From Pantoea sp. Mb-10 (lineage in GTDB: Bacteria > Pseudomonadota > Gammaproteobacteria > Enterobacterales > Enterobacteriaceae): DNA of 64,000 nucleotides. The position numbers and the translations under genes were made by a program. The DNA lies in NCBI RefSeq assembly GCF_021272205.1, contig NZ_JAJSDX010000002.1, forward strand, positions 532,410 to 596,409, in the 5' to 3' direction. The stretch's first letter is position 1; each line of letters opens with the position of its first letter. Below are positions 7,939 to 16,865 of this stretch, one piece after another. The notes beneath the pieces are model-generated. The model made no database searches, was not told the origin of the DNA, and saw only the letters and a program-made list of their open reading frames with translations.

Positions 7939-8715
7939 TTAGGCTGATTCCGGCGATAACGCCGCCAAACGCGCCAGAGGGTGCTGACGGTAAAAACGTT
8001 GCAGATGGTGATACATCGCGGGAAAGCGATCGGCAATTAAATCGGGCGCGCTGAAAAAATATTCAGACAGTACGGCAAAGCATTCGGCAGGATCGCTGGC
8101 GGCATAGGGATCAATGGTGGCGGCTTGCTCACCGACCAGCGCCACCTCGGCGTCGATATCGTCCATGGCCTGCAACAGATCCTTTTCCCACTGGGCCACG
8201 TCGCGCAGGGCGAGGGCAGGAACGCCGCTGGTATAACCGCTGCCGCGCGCGTCCAGCTTATGCGCCACTTCATGGATCACCAGGTTAAAACCTGAGAGGT
8301 CAAACGAATCTTCCAGGTCAACGGCGTTCAATACCACCGGCCCTTGCGTCCAGCTTTGGCCGGCGTGCAGTGTCGCAGCGTGGTGCACCAGTCCGCTGTC
8401 GTCTTGCCAGCGATCTTCAACGTGAAAAGGTTCAGGATAAATTAACACTTCATGAAAGCCGTCCAGCCACGCCAGCCCGAGTTCGCGCACCGGCAGGCAA
8501 AACAGCAGCGCAAGGCGCGCGGTCTGTAATTCACCCATTCGCAGGCCCGCCAGCGGGGTGATTTTTTTAAGCAGCAGAAAGCGCTGCGCGAGGCGGGCAA
8601 GTGCGTGTTGTTCGTCGCGGGTGAGCAGAGAGAAAATCGGCTGCGCCAGCGCCTGTTGCCAGGGCAGCGCAATCACAGCGGCATCGTTCTGCCCGTTCCA
8701 CGGCCATTTGAACAT
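7939..8715 (-). CDS. mtfA: MtfA, zinc peptidase that inactivates Mlc
   Basis: 258 residues from ATG 8715 (MFKWPWNG, the usual family start; the longer frame is ignored). HEVAH at 148-152 is the gluzincin zinc motif, with a downstream Glu-containing helix ([15 protein letters not shown]). By family MtfA binds and titrates the glucose repressor Mlc and has aminopeptidase activity. Cytosolic and monocistronic. Convergent context with tRNA-Asn is as in other Enterobacterales. Confidence 0.95.
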   Translation of the reverse strand: MFKWPWNGQNDAAVIALPWQQALAQPIFSLLTRDEQHALARLAQRFLLLKKITPLAGLRMGELQTARLALLFCLPVRELGLAWLDGFHEVLIYPEPFHVEDRWQDDSGLVHHAATLHAGQSWTQGPVVLNAVDLEDSFDLSGFNLVIHEVAHKLDARGSGYTSGVPALALRDVAQWEKDLLQAMDDIDAEVALVGEQAATIDPYAASDPAECFAVLSEYFFSAPDLIADRFPAMYHHLQRFYRQHPLARLAALSPESA

Positions 8716-8877
8716 GCATGACTCACTTTGCGAAGAGAAGGGAGAGTGTGATGCGGCACGCTGCGGCATCAAGCCGCCTATTCAAACAGTTGCTTAAAGC
8801 CGTGTCTGTGATAGTTCTAGCAAAGTGGCGAACGCACCAGGTCAAACAGGCGGTCAACGAGACCGCCAATTCGCACG

Positions 8878-9558
8878 TTAACTGAGACGTTCAACTTGTT
8901 TGAACGCGATGACCCACACCCACGGGTTGACCTCCCAGCTGGTGGCACCGTACTGCTTCTGCCATGCTTTGCGATAGGCTTCTTTGGGGGATTCAGCATT
9001 CATGTTCATGGTGAAAAAATTATTCAGGAAGTGCGAATCGGTCTGCACGCCTTCGGCAATGATATCTTCTTCGCTGATGTCCTGAATCTTTTCTGCCCGT
9101 ACTGCGGTGATCTCAAGATCGATACGACTCGCCCAGCGCGGCATATGAATCGCGGTTTGCCAACCAAACTGGTCGGCATCCTGTACGTTCTCTTCGAGCT
9201 GGCCCAATTCATTACTGTCGGCGCGGTACTGGCAGAAGCTGGGATTGCGGAACGGCAGCGGGTCGCGTTCATAGTCCGCGAGCTGTGCCTCTGGCACCAG
9301 CGGACCGCGCCAGGTTTCGCGGACCCACAAGCGGTCGCCGGGCTGGCCAAACGGGCAGTGTGAGCTGACGTCTGCCATTGACATCAATCGGCGACCATGC
9401 TGATGGTTAGCCGTAACGTCAAACGCATGAACGCCCTCGTGATGATCCTGGCCTGGACCAAATGATTGCGTTTTCATAATGCGTCGGGTTTGGGTCTGCT
9501 GACCAATCAGCAGGGCGCGTACCCGCTGTTCAGAAAAAAGAATCGGCCGTTCTTTCAT
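8878..9558 (-). CDS. Prophage-type ASCH-like protein
   Basis: 226 residues from ATG 9558, preceded by GAGG at a 6-nt distance. The sequence has the typical phage pattern KERPILFSEQRVRALL-x-GQQTQTRR, CPFGQPGDRLWVRETW, IHMPRWASRIDLEITAVRAEKIQDIS and a C-terminal NPWVWVIAFKQV strand, seen in ASCH/PUA-like proteins of lambdoid phages. It probably binds nucleic acid. It stands alone without other phage genes, so it is a remnant or a domesticated gene. Confidence 0.75.
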   Translation of the reverse strand: MKERPILFSEQRVRALLIGQQTQTRRIMKTQSFGPGQDHHEGVHAFDVTANHQHGRRLMSMADVSSHCPFGQPGDRLWVRETWRGPLVPEAQLADYERDPLPFRNPSFCQYRADSNELGQLEENVQDADQFGWQTAIHMPRWASRIDLEITAVRAEKIQDISEEDIIAEGVQTDSHFLNNFFTMNMNAESPKEAYRKAWQKQYGATSWEVNPWVWVIAFKQVERLS

Positions 9559-9626
9559 TGTGTACCTCATGTTTTATCGCTGGCCCGGAGGTCTCACCGA
9601 GACATCCGCATTCTTAAATATAGAAA

Positions 9627-9833
9627 TCAGCATAATGAGTTTGAATCAATTTGCTTAATAATTTCTCGCTGCAGTATCTGACTCTTTTCAGGGATTCCGG
9701 ACATTAAAATGGCGTTGATAGCAGCAGGGCAATTCACTGCCGCGCCGGGGTCATCAAAGCCGGAAATTTTCCCTATACAGTACGTTATCACGGGCGCAAT
9801 GGGAATCTTTTCAGATTTTACCCCAGGTATTTC
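9627..9833 (-). pseudogene. Short protein-like open frame without a proper start (possible prophage debris)
   Basis: A minus-strand frame ends at the TGA at 9627-9629 and reads through PIAPVITYC, GKISGFDDPGAAVNCPAAIN and IPEKSQILQREIIKQIDSNS. It opens just after an in-frame TAA at 9834-9836 and has only GTG (9791) or an internal ATG as starts, none with an SD. Upstream of the TAA the same frame stays protein-like (KPETTSLLAQLSGEQ) back to about 9927. This suggests a broken gene. Confidence 0.35.
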
Positions 9834-10142
9834 TTAGCGAACACCGGTAGAGTGGCTTTCCTGTTCACCCGATAATTGTGCCAATAGCGAGGTGGTTTCA
9901 GGTTTGAATTGATTACTGATGTTTAAGGGATGGCGCTAAAGTAAACGTCTGTGAAGAGGGGCGAAAACCCTCAAAATATCATGGATTAGCGGTGAAACGC
10001 CGCGGCTTGGGGGGCCTTTTTGCAGGCGGTGGTGCGATGGGTGCGGAGAAAATGTCAAAAAAGTGTCATGGCCTGACCGTTATGATGCGTTTGCACGGCC
10101 CAGAACAGGCACGGCAATATAAGGCTCAACAAGGAGAGCACG
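9834..10142. other. Intergenic region between prophage debris and yedJ
   Basis: No intact gene. It carries the in-frame continuation of the broken minus-strand frame (to about 9927) and, near 10133, the AAGGAGAG Shine-Dalgarno of yedJ. No tRNA or terminator was recognised. Confidence 0.4.
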
Positions 10143-10847
10143 ATGTCACTGACCCGCTGGCAGCAACGTTATGAACACTGGCTGCAACTGAACTGGCTGC
10201 ACGACGATAAAGCCCATGATATCGCGCATCTGCGCCGCGTCTGGATGACCGCGCAGCGTATTATGCAAGACAGCCAGGCCGATCCTTACGTGGTGCTCGC
10301 CGCCTGTTATTTTCACGATATTGTGAACCTGCCGAAAAATCATCCCGAACGCCATCTTGCCTCAACGTATGCAGCAGAAGAGACGCGCCGTATCCTGGAG
10401 CAGGATTTCCCCGACTTTCCCGCCGACTTAATTGATGCTGTAGCGCATGCCGTACGCGCGCATAGCTTCAGCGCGCGCATTGCTCCGCGCACGCTGGAAG
10501 CCAAAATTGTGCAGGACGCCGACCGGTTGGAATCACTCGGCGCGATTGGCCTGGCCCGGGTGTTTTACACTGCGGGTGCGCTGGGACGACCGCTGTTTGA
10601 CAGTGAAGATCCGCTGGGCAGGACGCGCGAGCTGGATGAAGTCAAATGGACGCTCGATCACTTTCAAACCAAACTTTTGCGTTTGCCTGAGACCATGCAA
10701 ACCGAGAGGGGACGGGCGCTGGCGGAGCATAACGCCAATTTCCTGGTGCACTACATGGCAAAATTGTGCGCAGAATTACAGGGCGATCTCACGTCATTGG
10801 AAGCCTCTGTGTTAAGCGATTTCAGTCCCCTACAGCCGGAATATTAA
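10143..10847 (+). CDS. yedJ: YedJ, HD-domain phosphohydrolase
   Basis: 234 residues, ATG 10143 after AAGGAGAG. HD-domain metal ligands are visible: [19 protein letters not shown] (HD pair), [10 protein letters not shown] and [16 protein letters not shown]. This order of motifs is that of the YedJ subfamily (usually about 231 residues). Its physiological substrate is not established. It is upstream of the small DNA-binding gene, with dcm missing from this neighbourhood. Confidence 0.92.
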   Translation: MSLTRWQQRYEHWLQLNWLHDDKAHDIAHLRRVWMTAQRIMQDSQADPYVVLAACYFHDIVNLPKNHPERHLASTYAAEETRRILEQDFPDFPADLIDAVAHAVRAHSFSARIAPRTLEAKIVQDADRLESLGAIGLARVFYTAGALGRPLFDSEDPLGRTRELDEVKWTLDHFQTKLLRLPETMQTERGRALAEHNANFLVHYMAKLCAELQGDLTSLEASVLSDFSPLQPEY

Positions 10848-10918
10848 ATTTTTATGACAGTCTGTTAACTTTCTGCCGCTTCCGTTACGTTGTTGGAAAT
10901 AAAAAAGGGAGTATCAAA

Positions 10919-11170
10919 ATGACTGAGACCGTTAACTTGACCATCAAGATCGACCCGGCGCTGAAAGAACAGATCAAACAGTTGGCTGCTGAGCATCAAA
11001 TTTCCATGAGTCAGGAGATAGTGAATCGTCTGCAAGCCAGCCTGGACAGGGGTGAGCAGCCGGACGTTGATAGTCTGCACACTGAAGAAACCGTGACGGA
11101 TCAGCTTACGGCATCTGAACTCAAGCAGATTCGCCTGCTGCTGAAGAAAAACCGCAAGAAAAAATCATAA
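10919..11170 (+). CDS. Arc-like ribbon-helix-helix protein
   Basis: 83 residues, ATG 10919 after GGGAG. VNLTIKIDPALKEQIKQLA followed by HQISMSQEIVNRLQASL is the beta-strand/helix/helix of Arc/MetJ-type DNA-binding proteins; the C-terminus is a lysine-rich tail (LLKKNRKKKS). Probably a small dimeric regulator. No toxin partner is adjacent. It ends in a strong intrinsic terminator. Confidence 0.75.
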   Translation: MTETVNLTIKIDPALKEQIKQLAAEHQISMSQEIVNRLQASLDRGEQPDVDSLHTEETVTDQLTASELKQIRLLLKKNRKKKS

Positions 11171-11172
11171 CG

Positions 11173-11203
11173 AAAAACCCATCCTATGTGATGGGTTTTT
11201 TTT
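11173..11203 (+). terminator. Intrinsic terminator of the ribbon-helix-helix gene
   Basis: AAAAACCCATC pairs with GATGGGTTTTT around a 6-nt loop, followed by a run of Ts. Confidence 0.92.
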
Positions 11204-11503
11204 GCCCTGAATGCGCCTGCCCAGCGGCCAACGCTGCCAGGCTAGCTGCGCCACGCCCTTGCCCATTCCTGTTACTGTCCATTGCCCCGACGTGACGCCG
11301 CTGAGGCGCGTTAACTTTTATTGCCGCGCCTGGCTTATCGCTCACGCATCCGGCGCGCTCATCCTCTGTTGCGGCCGTACTGCTGGAGGGAGCGACGCGC
11401 TATCGCATCGCCTGTTGTTAAGCCTGTAAGCCCTGGCCGAAGAAACTTTCGCTTTTGCCTTAAACCGCTAAAGTTGTAGAAGCCTTGTTTAACAGGAGAC
11501 GCC
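11204..11503. other. Intergenic stretch upstream of vsr
   Basis: 300 bp with no supported gene. In E. coli dcm overlaps vsr at this position; no DNA methylase motif (PCQ, ENV) is found in any frame here. The SD of vsr (AACAGGAGA) lies at its end. Confidence 0.5.
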
Positions 11504-11980
11504 ATGGCTGACGTCCATTCCCAGGAGACTCGCAGCAAAAACATGCGCGCTATCCGTACGCAGGATACGGCGATTGAGCTGCGCGTTGCCGCCATACTCA
11601 AAGATCGCGGGTTTACCTACCGTGTGCAGGATAAAACCCTACCGGGCCGTCCGGATTTCGTGCTGCCGCAGGAAAAAGCCATTATTTTTGTTCACGGCTG
11701 CTTCTGGCATCGCCATCATTGCTATTTGTTTAAGATGCCTGCCACGCGAACAGAGTTTTGGCGCGGTAAAATCAACAGCAACGTCGAGCGCGACCGGCGT
11801 TATGTGCAGCAGCTGCAGCAGAGCCACTGGAAAGTATTGATTGTCTGGGAGTGTGCGCTGCGCGGTAAGCTGCAGCTGTCTGAGAACGCCTTGATCGAGC
11901 GTCTGGAAGAGTGGCTACTGGCCAGCGAATCCAGCGGGGAGATAGATCATCAAGGGCTGCACCCCTGGCGTGAAACCTAA
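11504..11980 (+). CDS. vsr: Very short patch repair endonuclease Vsr
   Basis: 158 residues with catalytic Asp51 (PGRPDFVLP) and the zinc/active-site segment FVHGCFWHRHHC (His64, Cys66, His69, His71, Cys73), all at the family positions. By family it nicks 5' of the T in T:G mismatches arising from 5-methylcytosine deamination in Dcm sites. Its usual partner dcm is absent from the locus, which is unusual. Monocistronic with its own SD. Confidence 0.95.
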   Translation: MADVHSQETRSKNMRAIRTQDTAIELRVAAILKDRGFTYRVQDKTLPGRPDFVLPQEKAIIFVHGCFWHRHHCYLFKMPATRTEFWRGKINSNVERDRRYVQQLQQSHWKVLIVWECALRGKLQLSENALIERLEEWLLASESSGEIDHQGLHPWRET

Positions 11981-12051
11981 GGCGAAAAAGTTGCTTTCGC
12001 GCGGCAAAATCGCTTAGATCACCCCCTTTTATCTGGGACGCGGAATTTACC

Positions 12052-12327
12052 ATGAGCAGTATCAAACTGACGGTCAAGCGCCTGTATCAATTACACAATG
12101 AGCGCATGGTGAACACGCGGGCTACCGCGCGTATCTATCTCGGCGACCGTTTGGTTGCCACAGAAGAGATTACCGGCATGACGGAAAGTCCGGTGAGCAA
12201 GTACGTGCACGCCGGAGAACTGGCGGGACAGACACCGCGCGTTGAGTGGGATTGTATCGGCATTGCTGACATGGCCGTTACGGTGGTAGAACGCTGTCCC
12301 TGTTGTCAGGATCACCAACCGGAATAA
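12052..12327 (+). CDS. Unknown small protein upstream of yedI
   Basis: 91 residues ([20 protein letters not shown] start), mixed alpha/beta, with a C-terminal CPCC pair ([13 protein letters not shown]) that could bind a metal. The SD is weak. It stops 11 nt before the TTG start of yedI, so the two are probably cotranscribed. No family recognised. Confidence 0.65.
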   Translation: MSSIKLTVKRLYQLHNERMVNTRATARIYLGDRLVATEEITGMTESPVSKYVHAGELAGQTPRVEWDCIGIADMAVTVVERCPCCQDHQPE

Positions 12328-12338
12328 GGAAAATCATT

Positions 12339-13241
12339 TTGGCAGGCACCAGCTTACTCACGCTTTTGGACGATATCGCCACGCTGCTCGACGATATCTC
12401 GGTAATGGGGAAAGTCGCGGCAAAGAAGACCGCGGGCGTATTGGGGGACGATCTCTCGCTGAATGCCCAGCAGGTCACGGGCGTGAAAGCCAACCGGGAG
12501 CTGCCGGTGGTGTGGGGCGTGGCAAAGGGGTCGTTTCTTAATAAACTGATCCTGGTCCCACTTGCGCTGGTGATCTCCGCGTTTGCGCCGTGGCTCATCA
12601 CCCCGCTGCTGATGATCGGCGGGGCGTATCTTTGCTATGAAGGCGTAGAGAAAGTGCTGCACAGTTTGCAACACGACAAAGCGGAAAAAAGCCCGGAAGC
12701 GCGACAGCAGCGCCTCGACAAATTGGCACAGCAAGATCCACGCGAATACGAGAAAGATAAAGTCAAAGGCGCGGTCCGCACCGATTTTATCCTGTCAGCA
12801 GAAATCGTGGCTATCACCTTGGGGATTGTGTCAGACGCGCCGCTGTTGAATCAGGTATTGATTCTGGCGGGCATCGCCATTTTGGTGACCATCGGCGTGT
12901 ATGGCATTGTGGCGATGATCGTGAAAATTGATGACGTGGGCTACTGGCTGCGCGAAAAATCCTCCACGCTGGCGCAGGCAGTGGGCGGTGCCCTGCTGGC
13001 GCTGGCGCCTTGGCTGATGAAAATACTCACCGTAGTGGGCACGCTTGCCATGTTCCTGGTGGGGGGCGGCATTGTGGTACACGGCATTGCGCCGCTGCAT
13101 CACGCCATTGACGCGTACAGTGAGGGGTTCACGGGTATGGTGGCTTCGCTGCTCAGCAACGGGGCCAACTTGGTGCTGGGCTTCATCATTGGGTCGATTG
13201 TGCTGCTGGGGGTAAATCTGATTGCGAAGCTCCGCAGCTAA
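12339..13241 (+). CDS. yedI: YedI, DUF808 inner-membrane protein (TTG start)
   Basis: 300 residues if started at TTG 12339, eight nt after AAGGA and aligned with the known family start ([19 protein letters not shown]). The ATG further upstream would run inside the preceding gene. Several membrane helices are seen (for example [25 protein letters not shown] written in part here, and the segments near 165-205 and 255-300). Function of DUF808 is unknown. Confidence 0.9.
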   Translation: MAGTSLLTLLDDIATLLDDISVMGKVAAKKTAGVLGDDLSLNAQQVTGVKANRELPVVWGVAKGSFLNKLILVPLALVISAFAPWLITPLLMIGGAYLCYEGVEKVLHSLQHDKAEKSPEARQQRLDKLAQQDPREYEKDKVKGAVRTDFILSAEIVAITLGIVSDAPLLNQVLILAGIAILVTIGVYGIVAMIVKIDDVGYWLREKSSTLAQAVGGALLALAPWLMKILTVVGTLAMFLVGGGIVVHGIAPLHHAIDAYSEGFTGMVASLLSNGANLVLGFIIGSIVLLGVNLIAKLRS

Positions 13242-13288
13242 CAGGTATAAAGCGCGGGTAAAATTAATCACAGGTCAGGAGAACGACG

Positions 13289-13420
13289 ATGAACGACGAT
13301 ATGTTCGAATTTGATATCGATGCACAGCTGGAGCAGGCTGAAGCCAAAGCGGCAGAGAAAGCGAATGAAGTCCCGACGGATCTCAGCGACGAAGCGGACT
13401 GCGAAGGCTGCAAAATCTAA
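13289..13420 (+). CDS. Small acidic protein with a C-terminal CEGC motif
   Basis: 43 residues, ATG 13289 seven nt after AGGAG, MNDDMFEFDIDAQLEQ to DCEGCKI. The paired Cys near the end could bind a metal or form a disulfide. Followed by a terminator 20 nt downstream, and 47 nt after yedI, so it may be the last gene of that unit. Function unknown. Confidence 0.7.
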   Translation: MNDDMFEFDIDAQLEQAEAKAAEKANEVPTDLSDEADCEGCKI

Positions 13421-13439
13421 ACTCTCCGAAGCACTGTTC

Positions 13440-13471
13440 AAAGCCGGTAAGAAATCTTATCGGCTTTTTTT
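13440..13471 (+). terminator. Intrinsic terminator after the 43-residue gene
   Basis: AAGCCGGTAAG pairs with CTTATCGGCTT (one G-T pair) around AAAT, followed by seven Ts. Confidence 0.9.
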
Positions 13472-13596
13472 ATAAACAACATTTTTCACTCCCTATTCCG
13501 AATTCGTCACACTAATAACATTATCCTATAGGCAATTACGCCACAGAGCTGCTATACCTGAATACGTTTAATCAACGGTAAAAGGGAGAGTGCGGT

Positions 13597-13776
13597 ATGA
13601 ATTTTGCGATAAGCGACGAAGTTCAGCACAACGAGGGCGGTCCCGTTATGGTGGTGACCGGCTATGCCAGCGGAATGGTGGAGTGTCGTTGGTACGATGG
13701 CTTTAGCGTGCGTCGAGAGGCGTTCCGCAGCGATGAGCTGACGCATGCGTCAGCGGAGAGCCCGCTCGCCAACTGA
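13597..13776 (+). CDS. yodC: YodC-family small protein
   Basis: 59 residues, ATG 13597 after AGGGAGAG. The centre GGPVMVVTGYASGMVECRWY is nearly that of E. coli YodC, followed by REAFRSDEL. Short beta-rich protein of unknown role. It has its own terminator and precedes the diguanylate cyclase, as in E. coli. Confidence 0.9.
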   Translation: MNFAISDEVQHNEGGPVMVVTGYASGMVECRWYDGFSVRREAFRSDELTHASAESPLAN

Positions 13777-13783
13777 TGACGGA

Positions 13784-13811
13784 ACGGGGCAGCAAGCGCG
13801 CCCCGTTTTTT
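13784..13811 (+). terminator. Intrinsic terminator of yodC
   Basis: AACGGGGC pairs with GCCCCGTT, followed by TTTTT. Confidence 0.85.
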
Positions 13812-13968
13812 ATTTATGCCGCGCCGGTTTGACTGGCGCGCTGTTTTTCCTGCCCACCTCTGCCGCTTTCTTTGATGCCGTATCGGCTATCCTGACGCAG
13901 ACGCTGTACGACCGCTTCCGCGCTAGATACACTGTTTCCACTGTTTTGTCATCGGAGTTCGTTGGCTG

Positions 13969-15621
13969 ATGCCTATTTCTCCTCTGTCAGCGATTCGGGC
14001 GAATCCCTTTTTGCGCGTGCATCTCTGTTTTCTGGCGGTATTTATTTTCTCCGCCTGTATTACGGCGTATGAAGCGCGGGAACTCAAAAACAACTACGAA
14101 GCGCGGCAGGCGGCGCAGCTGGCGGAGGTGCAAAAAAATCTCGACAGTGCGTTCCAGGAAAGCCTGGATGAACTGGTGTATTACGAAAAAATGCTCACTT
14201 ACGCGCTGCATCATCCGCTTGACCACAACCGCACCCGCGAGATTTTTGCCCGCTTTGATACGCTGCGCCAGCAGCCAACCTGGCAGCTGCAACTCACCAC
14301 GCTGCGCAGCGTGCCGCTCAACGGCGTGAGTGATGACTGGCTTACGCGCGATCCCTTGCTGGTGCGCAGCGAGGCGCGCCTGCATCAGGAGCTCAGCGCC
14401 GCGCTGGAATTTAGCTATATCCTGCAATTTTCCGATCCTAATCAGGCGTTTCACTCGCGCTTTTGGTACCTGTCCCGCGCGGGTTTTTACATCAGTTCAC
14501 GTCCGCCGGACTCGCCGCAGACCCTGGAAAAAAGCTATGCCACCATGGTTCAGCGTGACTATTTTCGTACCCAAGCGCCGGATAATCCGCACCATGCGCG
14601 GCAGCGCTGGACCACGGCCTATCAAGGCGAATTTAATGAAGGGCTGATGATCACCGTCAGCACACCTATCGTGAGCGATGACTATTGGTTTGGCGTGCTG
14701 TCTATGGATTTTACCCAGCAGCGTATCCGCCAGCTGTTGGCCAACGCGCGCATGCAGTTGCTGCCGGGCAGATTAGTGATGGTGGATCGATCCCTGCACG
14801 AAATTGCACGGCTGGAGAGCGAAGATGCGCACGCGCTTAGCCCACAACAGCGGACGTGGCTCCTGCAGCAGGTCGCGCGTCAGCCGTCCGGAATAATGCA
14901 TCTTGGCAGCCAGTTTATCAGTTGGAAAAAACTGGCCCACGTCGATGCCTATCTCATCAACGTGCAGAGCCTGAAGCAGGCGTTATCAGAGGAGTCCGGG
15001 CGCGTGCTGCTGTTCCTGTTCGCCATGTGGCTACTGTTTACGCTGCTGCTGTGGGTGGCCCATCGGGTGATTATTCGGGCGGTCGCACGTATGGATGCGC
15101 TCTCCAGCCGACTGCGCTGGCGCGCCAATTACGATGGCTTAACGCAGCTGTTAAACCGCAACGCCTTTTTTGATCGCTTTGTGATGTTGGCCAAACAGCA
15201 CCAACAGCAGCAGCGGCCGCTGTCGGTGATTCAACTGGATATTGATCACTTCAAACGGGTCAACGACACCTGGGGACATCATGCGGGCGATCAGGCACTG
15301 GTGCAGGTGGCGGGGGTGCTGAAGCATACGGTTCGCGACCACGATGTTGCAGGACGTATCGGCGGCGAGGAGTTTTGCCTTGTGCTGCCGGATACCCCGC
15401 TGAAAGAGGCAGAAGCCGTGGCCGAGCGTATTCGAGCGCGGCTGGCGGCAAAAACGCTGCTGGTGAATGCCAGCACCACGTTTACCGTTACGCTGTCGGC
15501 GGGGGTCAGTAGCAGCGAAGAGCAGGGCGAATATCACCCTGAACGTTTGCAGGCGGCAGCCGATCGCCGCCTGTATCTGGCCAAAAATCGTGGCCGCAAT
15601 TGCGTGTGCGCGCAGGGCTAA
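13969..15621 (+). CDS. Membrane-anchored diguanylate cyclase (DgcQ/YedQ-type)
   Basis: 550 residues: membrane helix (about 20-36), a periplasmic sensory region (to about 340), a second helix (about 345-363) and a C-terminal GGDEF domain. Key motifs are LDIDHFKRVNDTWGHHAGDQ and active-site GGEEF at 465-469. RDHD at 456-459, exactly five residues before, is an RxxD inhibitory site, so product feedback is expected. It makes c-di-GMP from GTP and would oppose motility. Position between yodC and yedP matches yedQ of E. coli. Its stop overlaps that of convergent gpgS by 4 bp. Confidence 0.88.
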   Translation: MPISPLSAIRANPFLRVHLCFLAVFIFSACITAYEARELKNNYEARQAAQLAEVQKNLDSAFQESLDELVYYEKMLTYALHHPLDHNRTREIFARFDTLRQQPTWQLQLTTLRSVPLNGVSDDWLTRDPLLVRSEARLHQELSAALEFSYILQFSDPNQAFHSRFWYLSRAGFYISSRPPDSPQTLEKSYATMVQRDYFRTQAPDNPHHARQRWTTAYQGEFNEGLMITVSTPIVSDDYWFGVLSMDFTQQRIRQLLANARMQLLPGRLVMVDRSLHEIARLESEDAHALSPQQRTWLLQQVARQPSGIMHLGSQFISWKKLAHVDAYLINVQSLKQALSEESGRVLLFLFAMWLLFTLLLWVAHRVIIRAVARMDALSSRLRWRANYDGLTQLLNRNAFFDRFVMLAKQHQQQQRPLSVIQLDIDHFKRVNDTWGHHAGDQALVQVAGVLKHTVRDHDVAGRIGGEEFCLVLPDTPLKEAEAVAERIRARLAAKTLLVNASTTFTVTLSAGVSSSEEQGEYHPERLQAAADRRLYLAKNRGRNCVCAQG

Positions 15622-16838
15622 ACGTCGCCCTGATTGTCCTCCTCTACCGCTTTATAGATGCGCTGCAAAATGTCGGGGAAGGCAGACTGAACGCGGCTCC
15701 AGCTTGGAATAAACGGTTTCTCGTTAGGGCGTTCAATAAACGCCTGGCCTGCGTCGAGAATGGCTTGGGTAAACATTTCCACGGCCGCTTCTTCAACGTG
15801 CTGATCGAATTTCAGCCCGTTCATTGCCGCTTCGTGGTTGTAGGTTTCCATGATATCCAGCGCGTTGCGGTAGTAGGTGGCTTTCAATACGCGGAATGAA
15901 TCGCTGGTCAACGGTACGCCCATGGTGGCCAGCTTGCGCAAGAGTGACTGGACGATGTCGTTGCTCATGCGTTTCAGCCCGCCAGTGCCATCTTCTTCGG
16001 CCAGCGGCTGGTGTTTATGATCGTAGTTGTCAGCGATCTCCACCTGACAGGTTTGGCGCGTGGTGTAGTTGCGGTAGATCTCCGAGAGCACGCCAATTTC
16101 CAGGCCCCAGTCGCCGGGAATTTTAATGCCGTTGAGCACGTGCGTACGCATGGCAAATTCGCCCGACAGCGGGTAGCGGAAGCTGGTGAGGTAATCGAGG
16201 TATTCGGAGTGACCGTAGACTTTTTGCAGCGAGCGCAGCAGCGGCCCAACTAACAGGCGGCCTACGCGGCCATTGAGTTTGCCGTCGGCGACGCGCGCAT
16301 AAAACCCTTTGCAAAATTCATATTGGAAAGCCGGGTTGGCCAGCGGGTAGAGCAGGCGCGCCAGCATGCCGCGCTCGTAGGTCACAATGTCGCAATCGTG
16401 CAGCGCCACGCACTGCGTGCGATCCGACGCCAGCGTATAGCCGGTGCAGAACCAGACATTACGGCCTTTCCCCGGCTGGCTGGGTGACAAACCCTCTTTG
16501 TCCAGTTCCGCGTCAATGGCTTTGAGGCGCGGACCGTCGTTCCACAGAATGCGGTGCCGCTGCGGCAGACGCGAGAAGAAGTCGCGCGCAAACAGAAACT
16601 GATCGCGATCGGCGCGGTCGAGCCCGATGACGATCTCATCCAGATAGGGTACCTTCGCCAGTTCGTTCACGATGTTGTCCAGCGCCGGACCTTCCAGCTC
16701 CGAGAACAGCGACGGTAAAATCAGGCCCATTTTGCGTCGGCGGGCAAAGCGTACCATCTCCTTTTCCAGCGACTCAACGCTGCGGTGGGTGAGATTATGA
16801 AAGTTGGTAATCACGCCGTTTTGGTAAAAATCACTCAT
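15618..16838 (-). CDS. gpgS: Glucosyl-3-phosphoglycerate synthase-like glycosyltransferase
   Basis: 406 residues of the GT-A fold: KMGLILPSLFSELEG, the metal-binding region VALHDCDIVTYERGML, GEFAMRTHVLNGIKIPGDWGLEIGVLSEIYRN and a C-terminal helical part. This matches the GT81-type synthases that make glucosyl-3-phosphoglycerate from an NDP-glucose and 3-phosphoglycerate. The adjacent, cotranscribed phosphatase (27 bp upstream) would release glucosylglycerate, a compatible solute. Sugar specificity (glucose versus mannose) is inferred. Confidence 0.82.
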   Translation of the reverse strand: MSDFYQNGVITNFHNLTHRSVESLEKEMVRFARRRKMGLILPSLFSELEGPALDNIVNELAKVPYLDEIVIGLDRADRDQFLFARDFFSRLPQRHRILWNDGPRLKAIDAELDKEGLSPSQPGKGRNVWFCTGYTLASDRTQCVALHDCDIVTYERGMLARLLYPLANPAFQYEFCKGFYARVADGKLNGRVGRLLVGPLLRSLQKVYGHSEYLDYLTSFRYPLSGEFAMRTHVLNGIKIPGDWGLEIGVLSEIYRNYTTRQTCQVEIADNYDHKHQPLAEEDGTGGLKRMSNDIVQSLLRKLATMGVPLTSDSFRVLKATYYRNALDIMETYNHEAAMNGLKFDQHVEEAAVEMFTQAILDAGQAFIERPNEKPFIPSWSRVQSAFPDILQRIYKAVEEDNQGDV

Positions 16839-16865
16839 CGTCTCATCCTTAATAAAAGGGGGGGA

